Shown here in pieces: positions 9,483-18,340 of a stretch of DNA of 64,000 nucleotides. The position numbers and the translations under genes are program-made. How positions within the stretch are numbered: the first letter of the stretch is position 1; each line of letters begins with the position of its first letter. This DNA comes from Pseudomonas sp. B21_DOA (GTDB lineage Bacteria; Pseudomonadota; Gammaproteobacteria; Pseudomonadales; Pseudomonadaceae): NCBI GenBank assembly GCA_030544685.1, contig CP086683.1:4588001-4652000 (forward strand), written 5' to 3'. The notes below the pieces were generated by a model that did not search any database, was not told where the DNA came from, and was given only the letters and a program-made list of their open reading frames with translations.

Positions 9483-10196
9483 ATGTTGACGTTTTTGCGC
9501 CGACTTCTGTTGAGCACCGCGACCCTTGTCGCCGTGACCAGTCCAGTATTTGCCGCCGGCAAGCCATCGCCGGTTCTCTACAACAGCCTCGCCCACGCCG
9601 CGCCGGAACTCAATCCCCAGGCGCTCAAAGGTGCATTGAACGCCATGCAATGCGCGGTCAACAACGGCGCGAAACCCTCGCGGCATCTGGCGATCATCGA
9701 TTATTCGCAACCGTCCACCGAGCGCCGCCTGTGGATTTTCGATCTGAATAAAAAGAAGCTGGTGCTGCGCGATCTGGTCGCCCACGGCTCCAACTCCGGT
9801 GAGAATTTCGCCACGCAGTTTTCCAATCGCGAAGGCAGTTATCAGTCAAGTCTCGGCCTGTTCCGCACTCAGGAAAGCTACGAAGGTACTCACGGCTATT
9901 CGCTGCGCATGGACGGTCTGGAACCGGGTTTCAATGATCTGGCCCGTGATCGCGCGATCGTGATTCATGCCGCCAGTTACGTGAACCCGCTGTGGAGCAA
10001 GCGTCAGGGCCGTATCGGCCGCAGTCAGGGTTGCCCCGCCGTGCGGCCGCAGATTGCCAAACAGGTGATCGATCGCCTGAAGAACGGCCAGTTCATGTTT
10101 TCCTGGTACCCGGATCAGCGCTGGCTGCAAAAGTCACCGTACCTGAACTGCCAGCCGCAGCAGGTGGCGAGCATTCTCAATACCCACGCCAGTTAA
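9483..10196 (+). CDS. Secreted YkuD-like murein L,D-transpeptidase catalytic-domain protein
   Basis: A 237-residue protein with a clear signal peptide (MLTFLRRLLLSTATLVAVTS, cut after VFA). The catalytic region has HAASYV and GRSQGCPAV, the His and Cys of the family related to E. coli YcgV/YkuD_2 proteins, without a separate peptidoglycan-binding domain. It therefore probably acts on murein in the periplasm, although transpeptidase activity of this subgroup is inferred. A GAGGA ribosome-binding site lies upstream of the ATG at 9483. It is divergent from the LdtD-like gene (152 bp apart) and its stop overlaps the stop of the convergent wall hydrolase by 4 bases. Confidence 0.82.
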   Translation: MLTFLRRLLLSTATLVAVTSPVFAAGKPSPVLYNSLAHAAPELNPQALKGALNAMQCAVNNGAKPSRHLAIIDYSQPSTERRLWIFDLNKKKLVLRDLVAHGSNSGENFATQFSNREGSYQSSLGLFRTQESYEGTHGYSLRMDGLEPGFNDLARDRAIVIHAASYVNPLWSKRQGRIGRSQGCPAVRPQIAKQVIDRLKNGQFMFSWYPDQRWLQKSPYLNCQPQQVASILNTHAS

Positions 10197-10813
10197 CGCG
10201 CATCGCCGCCGGCGGGTTTGTAGAACAGGAACCTGCCGGTCTGCGCGGTGTTGCGATAGGCCTTGGCCCAGCTCGGGTGCACGCCGCGATCGTGAAAATA
10301 CAGGGCGCCGCGCGTGCGATCCTTGAGTTGACGGTTCAACGCCTTGCCAGCGATTTCCTTGGCCAGCGCGTATTCGGCATCCTCCTTGACCTGATCGGGC
10401 TTGCCGTCGCACCACCAGGAAAACTGGCAGTTGCCGGTTTCCGAGCCTTGCTTGACCACCGCGCACACCGTGTCGGGAAAGCCATCGTGGCCGAGGCGAT
10501 TCATCACCACGCTGGCGACGGCTTCCATTTCCGGGGTGTCCTTGCCCTTGGCTTCCCAATAGATACTGCGCGCCAGACAGGTCAGCGGATCGTCCAGCGG
10601 CGCGGCGCCTGCCGGGTCCACCGCTTGCGCTTCGGTGGGAGTGATGGCTTCGGATTTCGGCGCCGGCGCAGCGCTGACTTTATCCGCCGCTTTCTCCTCG
10701 AGTACCTCGGCTTTCTGTTCAGCTTTGGCCTCGATCGGAGGCTGCGCGCCGGCCCATGCCGCACCGGTCAAAACGATACACAACAAACCGCCCGCCAAGC
10801 CTTTCGATCCCAT
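10193..10813 (-). CDS. Cell-wall hydrolase, SleB/Hydrolase_2 family
   Basis: A 206-residue protein with a signal peptide (MGSKGLAGGLLCIVLTGAAW), a low-complexity Ala/Glu/Lys/Pro spacer (about 25-75) and a C-terminal Hydrolase_2 domain. The domain starts at CLARSIYWEAKG, whose Glu matches the catalytic position of SleB-type lytic enzymes, and continues with VASVVMNRLGH, GNCQFSWWCDG and ALYFHDRGVHPSW. It probably cleaves peptidoglycan glycan strands in the periplasm. The ATG at 10813 is the one followed directly by the signal peptide. Confidence 0.83.
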   Translation of the reverse strand: MGSKGLAGGLLCIVLTGAAWAGAQPPIEAKAEQKAEVLEEKAADKVSAAPAPKSEAITPTEAQAVDPAGAAPLDDPLTCLARSIYWEAKGKDTPEMEAVASVVMNRLGHDGFPDTVCAVVKQGSETGNCQFSWWCDGKPDQVKEDAEYALAKEIAGKALNRQLKDRTRGALYFHDRGVHPSWAKAYRNTAQTGRFLFYKPAGGDAR

Positions 10814-11010
10814 GTCGGTTCTTCCGTCAGCGCCCGTGATGGGCAGAGTGTTACGTCGGGGAGACGCCCGGTTTGCGGGGTCTTCGCAGAGTGTAGCGAG
10901 CAAATGTGCGGGCGCACCAGCGGATAAAAAATCCGCTGAAAAGAAAAAGACATTCACTCATCGCAGGCCTTTCGCGCATCATGGGCGCATTCAGCTCAAG
11001 GGAGATTTCC

Positions 11011-11862
11011 ATGCGCTTCATGCCGTCCGTTTTGCGTTGTGCCGCATTGTCGCTGGGTGTGGTGTTCGCCACCTCGGCGCTGGCCGGCGATGAACTGCAA
11101 TTGATCGAGTCGATCAACAGCTATCGCAGCCAGCCGCAGCGTTGCGGCACGCAGGCATCGAACGAGTTGCCACCGCTGTCGGCCGATCCACGGCTGCGAC
11201 TGCCGGCCAGCGGCGCGGTCGATCTGCAGCAGGCCATGACCAGCGCCCAGTACCCGATGGTCAACGTGCAGGCGATCACCCTCAACGGCCCGCGCGATGC
11301 GGCGTCAGCAATGAAGGCGATTCAGGAAAGCTTCTGTCAGGTGGTGCTCGACCCGCAGTTTGTCGATATCGGCGTCAACCGCGTTGACCGCGACTGGCGC
11401 ATCGTCCTCGCGCGGCCGTTGCTGACGGCGAAACTCGGCGATGCGCAAAGCGAAGGGCAAAAGCTGCTGGCGCAACTCAATACCGCCCGCAGTCAGGCCC
11501 GTCGGTGCGGCGGCCAGTCCTTCGCGGCGGCAGCCCCGCTGGCATGGAACGCCACGCTGGGCACTGTCGCTCAGGATCACAGCCGCGACATGGCCAACAA
11601 CAATTATCTCGACCACAAGGACCGCGATGGCCGCACGCCCGGCGACCGTGCCGAGCTGTCCGGCTATAGCGGCCAACTGGTCGGTGAAAACATCGCTGCC
11701 GGGCAAGACACCGTCGGCAAGGTCGTTGACGGCTGGCTCGCCAGCCCCGGGCATTGCGCCAATCTGATGAACCCGCAATACCAGGAACTGGGCGCCGCCT
11801 ATGCGACCGATCCGAAAAGCAACGCCGGTATTTACTGGACGGCAATGTTTGGCGCACCGTAA
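11011..11862 (+). CDS. Secreted CAP-domain (SCP/PR1-like) protein
   Basis: A 283-residue protein with a signal peptide ending in SALA. The C-terminal half is a full CAP domain: AWNATLGTVAQDHSRDMA, YLDHKDRDGRTPGDRA, GENIAAGQ, VVDGWLASPGHCANLMNP and a closing IYWTAMFG. The CAP ligands (His in YLDH, Glu in GENI, His in PGHC) are all present. The N-terminal half looks like an older, worn copy: LIESINSYRSQPQRCG resembles LLAQLNTARSQARRCG, but the later motifs are lost. Ribosome-binding site AAGGGAGA precedes the ATG. The function of bacterial CAP proteins is poorly known. Confidence 0.85.
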   Translation: MRFMPSVLRCAALSLGVVFATSALAGDELQLIESINSYRSQPQRCGTQASNELPPLSADPRLRLPASGAVDLQQAMTSAQYPMVNVQAITLNGPRDAASAMKAIQESFCQVVLDPQFVDIGVNRVDRDWRIVLARPLLTAKLGDAQSEGQKLLAQLNTARSQARRCGGQSFAAAAPLAWNATLGTVAQDHSRDMANNNYLDHKDRDGRTPGDRAELSGYSGQLVGENIAAGQDTVGKVVDGWLASPGHCANLMNPQYQELGAAYATDPKSNAGIYWTAMFGAP

Positions 11863-11981
11863 GGCATCATCGACGCCGTCAATCACTCGGTCAGCCAGAG
11901 TGATTGGACGGCGTGGCGAGCGCAGCCTACCCTGCGCGGTCTACGCCCGCTGACGGCGTTCCACATCCACGAGGCGAGCCC

Positions 11982-12980
11982 ATGACACAGCGTGAATTGA
12001 TCGATGGTCACAACCGCCGCGTGGATTACCTGCGCCTGTCGGTCACCGACCGCTGCGATTTCCGCTGCGTGTATTGCATGGCCGAGGACATGCAGTTTCT
12101 GCCGCGCCAGCAGATCCTCACCCTCGAAGAACTGTTTCAGGTGGCGCAAAGCTTCGTCGCCCTCGGCACGCGCAAGATCCGCCTGACCGGTGGCGAGCCG
12201 CTGATCCGCCCCGGTGTCGTGCAACTCTGCGAACAGATAGCCGTCCTGCCCGGCCTGCGCGAACTGTGCCTGACCACCAACGGCTCGCAATTGGGCCGGC
12301 TGGCCAAGCCGCTGTTCGACGCCGGGGTCAAGCGCCTCAACATCAGCCTCGACAGCCTCGATCCGCAGCGCTTCAAAGAGCTGACCCGCACCGGCGATCT
12401 GGCGCAGGTCATCGAGGGCATCGATGCCGCTCGCGCCGCCGGGTTCACCCGCACCAAACTCAATTGCGTGGTGATGCAAGGGCGCAACGACCACGAGATC
12501 AACAATCTGGTCAGTTTCGCCATCGAGCGTGATCTGGATATTTCCTTCATCGAAGAGATGCCGCTGGGCGCGATTGCTGAACACAGCCGCGCTGAGTCCT
12601 TCTACTCCAGCGCGCAAGTACGCGAGCGCATCGCCGAACGTTTTACCCTGATCGACTCGACCGAATCGACGCAAGGGCCGTCGCGCTACTGGCGCGTGGC
12701 CGAAGCACCGAACGTTCGCCTGGGCTTCATTTCGCCGCACAGCCACAACTTCTGCGGCACCTGCAATCGCGTGCGCCTGACCGTCGAAGGTCGCCTGCTG
12801 CTGTGTCTGGGCAACGAGCACTCGATGGATCTCAAAGCCGTGTTACGCGCCCATCCGGGCCATCCGGAACGTCTGGAGAACGCGATCATCGAGGCGATGA
12901 AACTCAAACCGTATCGACACAACTTCGAAGTCAACGACGACGTGCAAGTGGTGCGTTTCATGAACATGACCGGCGGCTGA
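11982..12980 (+). CDS. moaA: GTP 3',8-cyclase MoaA
   Basis: MoaA is the radical-SAM enzyme that starts molybdenum-cofactor synthesis by converting GTP to 3',8-cyclo-7,8-dihydro-GTP. The 332-residue protein has the N-terminal radical-SAM cluster motif CDFRCVYC, the SAM-binding TGGEPL, and the C-terminal second cluster [18 protein letters not shown] with three cysteines. It ends in the typical FMNMTGG, whose Gly-Gly tail is needed for activity in the family. The ATG at 11982 places the first cluster near residue 24. Pseudomonas often has more than one moaA paralogue. Confidence 0.95.
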   Translation: MTQRELIDGHNRRVDYLRLSVTDRCDFRCVYCMAEDMQFLPRQQILTLEELFQVAQSFVALGTRKIRLTGGEPLIRPGVVQLCEQIAVLPGLRELCLTTNGSQLGRLAKPLFDAGVKRLNISLDSLDPQRFKELTRTGDLAQVIEGIDAARAAGFTRTKLNCVVMQGRNDHEINNLVSFAIERDLDISFIEEMPLGAIAEHSRAESFYSSAQVRERIAERFTLIDSTESTQGPSRYWRVAEAPNVRLGFISPHSHNFCGTCNRVRLTVEGRLLLCLGNEHSMDLKAVLRAHPGHPERLENAIIEAMKLKPYRHNFEVNDDVQVVRFMNMTGG

Positions 12981-13004
12981 CCAGCCCCAGACGCGGACCG
13001 CGAG

Positions 13005-13904
13005 ATGATCGTCAGACCGAAACCCAATCAGTTCGCCGTGCTGTTCACCCTCAAAGGCTCGATCGCCAAACGCATCGCTCTGCGCACTTTGATGGTCACG
13101 CTGCTGGCTGCAGTGATCGTGTTGATCGAAATCCTCGAGCCGAGTTACTTTGCCAAGGTCAACGCCACACCGTTCACCCTGCTCGGCCTGTCGCTGTCGA
13201 TCTTCATGAGCTTTCGCAACAATGCCTGTTATGACCGCTGGTACGAGGCGCGCAAGGCCTGGGGCGAAGTACTGGTGCGGGTGCGTTCGGTGATGCGCGA
13301 AACCCAGGGCATCGCTGAGATCAGCCTGCGTGCGCCGCTGTTGCGCAATCTCTGCGGTTTCGCCCACGCATTGAACGCACGGCTACGTGGCGAAAACGAA
13401 GCGCGCGCCAGCGCCGACTGGCTAAGCCCGCCCATCGACACCGGGGCTCCGGACCACTGCGGACAGGTTCTGCATCAAGTCGGGCGCCAGTGTTCGGAAC
13501 TGGAAGCGAGCGGTGTGATCTCGGCGTGGCGCTATCAATTGCTGGCCAGTCACCTAACCAGCCTGACCCAGGCGCAGGCCGTCTGCGACCGCATCAAGAC
13601 CACGCCGCTGCCCTTCCCGTACACCTTGCTGTTGCACCGCACGATTTACCTGTTCTGCATTCTGCTGCCGTTCGCCATGGCCGAATCCCTCGGCTGGCTG
13701 ACACCGCTGTTCACGGCAATTGTCAGCTACACGTTTTTCGGCCTCGACGCGATTGCCGATGAACTCGAAGACCCGTTCGGCCGAGATGAAAACGATCTGC
13801 CGACCGATGCACTCGTGCGCACCCTGGAGCGCGACGTGCTGTACGAACTGGGCGTCTCGCCATTGCCGCCCGCAGCGGAACCGGACGATTACGTACTGCG
13901 CTGA
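13005..13904 (+). CDS. Bestrophin-like membrane channel (YneE/UPF0187 family)
   Basis: A 299-residue membrane protein with hydrophobic segments near residues 27-45, 55-70 and two closely spaced ones near 210-245. The family stretches LLGLSLSIFMSFRNNACYDRWYEARKAWG and the acidic GLDAIADELEDPFG near the C terminus are present; the latter corresponds to the bestrophin calcium-clasp/pore region. Bacterial bestrophins studied so far conduct cations, whereas the animal ones conduct chloride. The gene starts 24 bp after moaA on the same strand and may be co-transcribed, though no shared role is known. Confidence 0.88.
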   Translation: MIVRPKPNQFAVLFTLKGSIAKRIALRTLMVTLLAAVIVLIEILEPSYFAKVNATPFTLLGLSLSIFMSFRNNACYDRWYEARKAWGEVLVRVRSVMRETQGIAEISLRAPLLRNLCGFAHALNARLRGENEARASADWLSPPIDTGAPDHCGQVLHQVGRQCSELEASGVISAWRYQLLASHLTSLTQAQAVCDRIKTTPLPFPYTLLLHRTIYLFCILLPFAMAESLGWLTPLFTAIVSYTFFGLDAIADELEDPFGRDENDLPTDALVRTLERDVLYELGVSPLPPAAEPDDYVLR

Positions 13905-13944
13905 AGCGGGCCCGGCGTGTTCACTCTGAACCGAGGTGCGGCCA

Positions 13945-14010
13945 TTCGCGAGCAGGCTCGCTCCCACAGTTGAAATGCATTCTCCTGTGGGAGCGGGCCT
14001 GCTCGCGAAA
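13945..14010. repeat. Short REPIN (GAGCAGGCTCGC type)
   Basis: Two inverted REPs, CGCGAGCAGGCTCGCTCCCA and GTGGGAGCGGGCCTGCTCGC, are separated by about 15 bp, so the pair can fold as one long hairpin. It lies 40 bp after the bestrophin gene. Confidence 0.9.
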
Positions 14011-14160
14011 AAGGCAACTCGGTCAATCAGCCCAAACGCCGGAAAGCGCCACCGACTAATCTTCCGTTTACACGCGCGCAAATTCCCCCTTACTATCCGG
14101 GCACACCGGTCGCCGGGTTCGCCCTGCTGCCGACGCTTTCCGCCAACGGAAACACGCGTT

Positions 14161-14238
14161 ATGAGTACGTCACCACAACAACCGCAAAGGTTGCACGTCT
14201 CTGCCGTACGCGCCCACTGCAACAGGGGCTGCGTATGA
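14161..14238 (+). CDS. Candidate upstream ORF 1 (25 residues) in the leader of the GS-like gene
   Basis: ATG at 14161 opens a 25-codon frame (MSTSPQQPQRLH..., ending CNRGCV) in the leader of the gamma-glutamylpolyamine synthetase gene. GGAAAC lies about 10 bases upstream. Its TGA overlaps the ATG of the next small ORF as ATGA, the usual arrangement for translational coupling. A CTTTCCG-CCAA-CGGAAA hairpin sits just before it. Whether it is translated is unknown; the coupling is the main reason to list it. Confidence 0.3.
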   Translation: MSTSPQQPQRLHVSAVRAHCNRGCV

Positions 14239-14324
14239 ACCGCATCGTCAATCTGCCCATGGCCCTGCGCCGTTCCAAGCTGCGTCACTCCGCACGCCCG
14301 CCGGATATCGCCGCTCCTGCCTGA
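14235..14324 (+). CDS. Candidate upstream ORF 2 (29 residues) in the leader of the GS-like gene
   Basis: ATG at 14235 follows AGGGG at good distance and reads MNRIVNLPMALRRSKLRHSA before ending in PPDIAAPA. The peptide is strongly basic in the middle. It ends 131 bases before the synthetase ATG, and the strong hairpin at 14375-14413 lies between. This is the layout of a leader-peptide attenuation region, but no run of one amino acid betrays a regulating tRNA. Confidence 0.3.
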   Translation: MNRIVNLPMALRRSKLRHSARPPDIAAPA

Positions 14325-14374
14325 TCGCGAGCTTGATAGCCGCGACAGTCAATTTTCCTTTTCCTGATATCCCT

Positions 14375-14413
14375 GCCGGGACACTTACGCCTTTTTGGCG
14401 CGTCGTGTCCGGC
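14375..14413 (+). promoter_or_regulatory. Strong hairpin in the 5' leader of the GS-like gene
   Basis: GCCGGGACAC pairs with GTGTCCGGC (one bulged G), and an inner ACGCC-TTTTT-GGCG stem continues it. The structure ends 42 bases before the synthetase ATG. It could be an attenuator or a protein-binding site. It lacks a U run directly after the stem, so it is not a plain terminator. The whole gap 13905-14455 holds only the REPIN, the two small ORFs and this hairpin. Confidence 0.45.
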
Positions 14414-14455
14414 CGAATCTGCGCGCCTGTGCGGCGCCACCGTGAGTGATTTGCC

Positions 14456-15820
14456 ATGAAATTCGCAGCCATCGAAGACGCCCGCCTGTTCCTCGAACAG
14501 AACCCTGATATCGACATGATCGAGTTGTTCATCCTCGACGCCAACGGCGTGCCGCGCGGCAAGCTGTTGCACCGTGAAGAACTGCTCGCCGTGTACGAAA
14601 GCGGCCGGCCATTGCCGAGCACCATCCTCGGCCTGACCGTACAAGGCGAGGACGTCGAGAACTCCGGACTGGTCTGGGATGTGGGCGACATCGACTGCCG
14701 CGCCTATCCGCTGCAAGGCAGTCTGGTGCGCCTGCCGTGGCGGCAGATTCCGACCGCTGCGGTGCAGGTCAGCATGCACCCGAGCGAGGGCATGCCGGCG
14801 AGCATCGCTGACCCTCGGCACCTGCTGATCAAGGTGATCGACGGGCTCAAGGCCGAAGGTTATCACCCGATCATGGCCTGCGAGCTGGAGTTCTATCTGC
14901 TCGACGCCAAACGCGATCACAACGGCCGCCCGCAACCGGCGCTGGACGCCGACGGCGGGCGACCGCGACACACGCAAGTCTACGGTTTACGCGAGCTGGA
15001 ACAGATCGAGCCGTTCCTCGCCGACCTCTACAGCGCCTGCAAACTGCACGGCATTCCGGCGCGCACGGCGATTTCCGAATACGCCCCGGGGCAAGTGGAA
15101 ATCACCCTTGAACACGGCGATGCGCTGGAGGCGATGGATCAGGCGGTGCGCTACAAACGTCTGGTCAAAGGCGTGGCGCACAAGCACGGTATGCAGGCGA
15201 CGTTCATGGCCAAGCCGTTCGATGATCTGGCCGGCACCGGCATGCACATGCACGTCAGCCTCGCCGACGCCGAGGGGCGTAACTTGTTCGCTTCTGAAGA
15301 CCCGGCCGGCACGCCGCTGTTGCGCACGGCGATCGGCGGCATGCTCGCCTCTCTGCTGGATTCGCTGCTGCTGTTCTGCCCCAACGCCAACTCCTACCGG
15401 CGTTTCCAGGCCAACAGCTACGCACCACTGGCGCCGACCTGGGGCGTCGACAACCGCACTGTCAGCCTGCGCGTACCCGGCGGCCCGGCGCCGACACGAC
15501 ACATCGAACACCGCATCTGCGGCGCCGACGCCAACCCCTATCTGGCAGCGGCAGCGATCCTCGCCGGGATTCATCGCGGAATCCGCGAAGAGCTGGATCC
15601 GGGTGCGCCGGTCGAGGGCAATGGTTATGCCCAGGCGAAGGAATTGCTGCCGACCGATTGGCTGACGTCGTTGCAGGCGCTGGAAAACTCCCAGTGGGCA
15701 CGGGAGGCGTTGGGCCAGGACTTCCTTGGGGTGTATCTGGCAGTAAAGCGTGCCGAGTATCGGCAGTTCATGGCGCAAGTGGGTGAGCAGGATTGGCGGT
15801 GGTATCTGACCGAGGCTTAA
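14456..15820 (+). CDS. Glutamine synthetase-like gamma-glutamylpolyamine synthetase (PuuA type)
   Basis: This enzyme links glutamate to putrescine or another polyamine with ATP, the first step of the gamma-glutamylation route. The 454-residue protein has the GS fold: MACELEFYLLD, QVEITLEHGD, the GMHMHVSL metal/ammonia region, NSYRRFQANSYAPLAPTWGVDNRT and RIEHRICGADANPYLAAAAIL. It lacks the adenylylation-site region of housekeeping GlnA, as PuuA-type enzymes do. An FAD oxidase of the PuuB type follows on the same strand, which supports the polyamine assignment. The exact amine substrate is not readable. The leader with small ORFs suggests extra control. Confidence 0.85.
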   Translation: MKFAAIEDARLFLEQNPDIDMIELFILDANGVPRGKLLHREELLAVYESGRPLPSTILGLTVQGEDVENSGLVWDVGDIDCRAYPLQGSLVRLPWRQIPTAAVQVSMHPSEGMPASIADPRHLLIKVIDGLKAEGYHPIMACELEFYLLDAKRDHNGRPQPALDADGGRPRHTQVYGLRELEQIEPFLADLYSACKLHGIPARTAISEYAPGQVEITLEHGDALEAMDQAVRYKRLVKGVAHKHGMQATFMAKPFDDLAGTGMHMHVSLADAEGRNLFASEDPAGTPLLRTAIGGMLASLLDSLLLFCPNANSYRRFQANSYAPLAPTWGVDNRTVSLRVPGGPAPTRHIEHRICGADANPYLAAAAILAGIHRGIREELDPGAPVEGNGYAQAKELLPTDWLTSLQALENSQWAREALGQDFLGVYLAVKRAEYRQFMAQVGEQDWRWYLTEA

Positions 15821-15836
15821 CGATCCGACACCGAAC

Positions 15837-15928
15837 CTGTGGGAGCGAGCCTGCTCGCGAAGGCGTCATCACATTCAACATTTTGGGTGACTGACACACC
15901 GCTTTCGCGAGCAGGCTCGCTCCCACAG
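15837..15928. repeat. REPIN between the GS-like gene and the FAD oxidase
   Basis: CTGTGGGAGCGAGCCTGCTC and its inverse CGAGCAGGCTCGCTCCCACA are separated by about 45 bp. The pair lies inside what is probably one transcription unit. Confidence 0.9.
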
Positions 15929-15967
15929 GGAATGCACTTCGAACCTGGAATTTTTGTGGACCCTGAC

Positions 15968-17248
15968 ATGACCATTCGCTGCAATTCCTACTACACCGCC
16001 ACCCTCAACCAGGACACCGACTACCCGACCCTGCAAGGCCGGCACAAGGTCGATGTGGTGATCATCGGCGGCGGTTTCACTGGCGTCGCGACTGCCGTCG
16101 AACTCGCGGAAAAAGGCCTGAAAGTCGCCATCGTCGAAAGCCACAAGATCGGCTGGGGCGCCACCGGGCGCAATGGCGGGCAGGTCACCGGCAGCCTCTC
16201 CGGCGACGGTGCGATGCGCAAACAGATGCGCGCGAAACTGGGCGATGACGTGGACGATTTCATCTGGCACCTGCGCTGGCGCGGACATGAAATCATCCGC
16301 CAGCGCGTCGAAAAATATGCGATCCAGTGCGACCTCAAACACGGCCATTTGCACGCGGCATATAAGCCGAGCCACATGGTCGATCTGCGCAAGGATTACG
16401 ACGAAGCTGTGCGTCGCGGATTGGGCGATGAGGTGAGCCTGCTCGACCGCAGCCAGGTCCGCGATCTGCTGCAAAGCGAGCTCTACCACGGCGCCATCAA
16501 GAACACCCGCAACATGCACCTGCACCCGCTCAACCTGTGCATTGGCGAAGCACGCGCAGCCGAAAGCCTGGGCACGCTGATCTTTGAAAACAGCGAAGTG
16601 CTGGAGATCATTCACGGCGACAACCCCGGCGTGCGCACCGCCCACGGCCAGATCGACGCCAGTCAGGTGATGCTCGCCGGCGATGTCTATCACAAGCTCG
16701 AACCGGGTCAGCTCAAGGGCAAGATATTCCCGGCCATGGGCGGCATCGTCACCACCGCGCCGCTGGGCGATCTGGCGAAACAGATCAACCCCGAAGACCT
16801 CGCCGTGTACGACTGCCGCTTCGTCCTCGATTACTACCGGCTCACCGCCGACGGCCGTTTGCTGTTCGGCGGCGCCAACTACAGCGGCAAGGATTCGCGC
16901 GACATCGCGGCGGAACTGCGCCCGTGTATCGAGCGCACGTTCCCGGCGCTCAAAGGCGTGCCGATCGATTACCAGTGGAGTTGCGCGATGGGCATCGTCA
17001 TCAATCGCATACCGCAACTGGGCAAGCTCTCGGACAACGTCTGGTACTGCCAGGGCTACTCGGGACACGGCATCGCCACCACCCACATCATGGGCGAAAT
17101 CATGAGCCGGGCAATCACTGGGCAAATGGAACAGTTCGACACCTTCGCCGCGTGCCAGCACATTCGCGTGCCAATGGGCGACCTGCTCGGCAATCCGCTG
17201 CTGGCGGCGGGGATGTGGTATTACCAGATGCTTGAGCGGTTGCGCTGA
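15968..17248 (+). CDS. FAD-dependent gamma-glutamylputrescine oxidase-like protein (PuuB type)
   Basis: This DAO-family flavoenzyme probably oxidises the gamma-glutamylated amine to the aldehyde. The 426-residue protein has the N-terminal dinucleotide motif VVIIGGGFTGVATAVELAEKG, the family stretch GWGATGRNGGQVTGSLS (with the GRNGGQ turn) and a C-terminal GYSGHGIATTHIMGEI that closes the FAD site. Length and motifs equal those of the second copy at 24737-26019. The ATG at 15968 is chosen over an in-frame ATG at 15932 because GTGGA lies nearby and the protein then begins like its paralogue. Confidence 0.87.
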   Translation: MTIRCNSYYTATLNQDTDYPTLQGRHKVDVVIIGGGFTGVATAVELAEKGLKVAIVESHKIGWGATGRNGGQVTGSLSGDGAMRKQMRAKLGDDVDDFIWHLRWRGHEIIRQRVEKYAIQCDLKHGHLHAAYKPSHMVDLRKDYDEAVRRGLGDEVSLLDRSQVRDLLQSELYHGAIKNTRNMHLHPLNLCIGEARAAESLGTLIFENSEVLEIIHGDNPGVRTAHGQIDASQVMLAGDVYHKLEPGQLKGKIFPAMGGIVTTAPLGDLAKQINPEDLAVYDCRFVLDYYRLTADGRLLFGGANYSGKDSRDIAAELRPCIERTFPALKGVPIDYQWSCAMGIVINRIPQLGKLSDNVWYCQGYSGHGIATTHIMGEIMSRAITGQMEQFDTFAACQHIRVPMGDLLGNPLLAAGMWYYQMLERLR

Positions 17249-17261
17249 ATTTACTGGCCCT

Positions 17262-17350
17262 ATCGCTGGCAAGCCAGCTCCCACAGTGTCCGTGGCGTAC
17301 CCAAAATTCATGTACACCGCAAAAACTGTGGGAGCTGGCTTGCCAGCGAT
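17262..17350. repeat. REP pair, GGCTTGCCAGC type
   Basis: ATCGCTGGCAAGCCAGCTCC and GGAGCTGGCTTGCCAGCGAT face each other across about 50 bp. The core differs from the GCTTGCTCGC type linked to the RAYT, so it belongs to a second REP family. It fills most of the gap between the FAD oxidase and the convergent DeoR-type gene. Confidence 0.9.
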
Positions 17351-17376
17351 GAGGCCATCAGTCCCACCACAAAATT

Positions 17377-18161
17377 TCAATCCGGCAACTGCTCCACCAC
17401 AATCCCCAACCGCCGATAATCCTCCACACTCCCCGACCCCGGATGCCGCTCGGTAATCAACCTGTGCAGGCGCGTACACGGCGCCACCACAAACGGCTCC
17501 ACCGCGCCCAGCTTGTCCGCCGTAGTCACTGCAATCACCTGCGTCGCACTGTCGAGCATCGCCTGTTTGATCGGCACTTCATCGAAATGCAGCGAGCTGA
17601 TGCCGACCTCGGGATGAATCGCGCACACCCCGGTAATCGCCAAGTCCGCCTTGATCCCCGCCAGCAGCCGCAACGCTTCCTGACCGCTCGCCGACATCGA
17701 ATGCGGATTCAATTGGCCACCCGCCAGAATCACTTTCACGCCTTTGTACTCGGACAAGGCAATCGCGGTCAGCGGTGACGCGGTCACGGCGGTAATGCGG
17801 ACGTCGGCGGGTAATGCGCGCGCCACCTGCAACGTGGTCGAGCCGGAATCGAACAGCACAATCTGCCCGTCCTCGATGTGCTGCGCCGCCAATTGCGCCA
17901 AGCGCACCTTGATCTCGTCGGTCTCATCCAGGCGGGTGAAGTAATCCTTGCCGGAGTCCTTCGGTCGCGGCAGCGCGCCGCCATGCACCCGCTGCACCAA
18001 GCCGGCGCTGTCCAGTTCGGCAAGGTCGCGGCGGATAGTGTCCTCGGATACCGCGAAATGCTGGCTAAGCTCGGAGGCCATGACCTTGCCGTCACGTTCG
18101 AGAAGCAAAGGATTTTCTGCCGGCGCAGGGACGGCAATTCGGCGATGGAGTGGTCGTGCAT
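17377..18161 (-). CDS. DeoR/GlpR-family transcriptional regulator, frame broken near the N terminus
   Basis: The restored protein is 261 residues. It has an N-terminal helix-turn-helix (MASELSQHFAVSEDTIRRDLAELDSAGLVQRVHGGAL) and a C-terminal sugar-phosphate sensor domain with FDSGSTTLQVARAL, LAGGQLNPHSMSASG and VIAVTTADKLG. DeoR-type repressors usually respond to phosphorylated sugars. The true start is ATG at 18161 (MHDHSIAELPSLRRQKIL); the frame then breaks at the A run 18107-18109, one base short. No carbohydrate operon is adjacent, so the target is not clear. Confidence 0.85.
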
Positions 18162-18340
18162 GGTTATGCCTGTTTGTGCTTGTAGTTGCAGGTTTCGCCG
18201 ACACTAGCGAAAGTCTCGAGCAAATACAAACGCAGCGGCTATCAATGCTTTCGATCATTGGAATCAACACGGCAAATTTTTTCTTTGCGCTGCGCCTGTT
18301 CACAATGGCCCCACTCTCAAAAGCTCAGGATGAACAGCCC

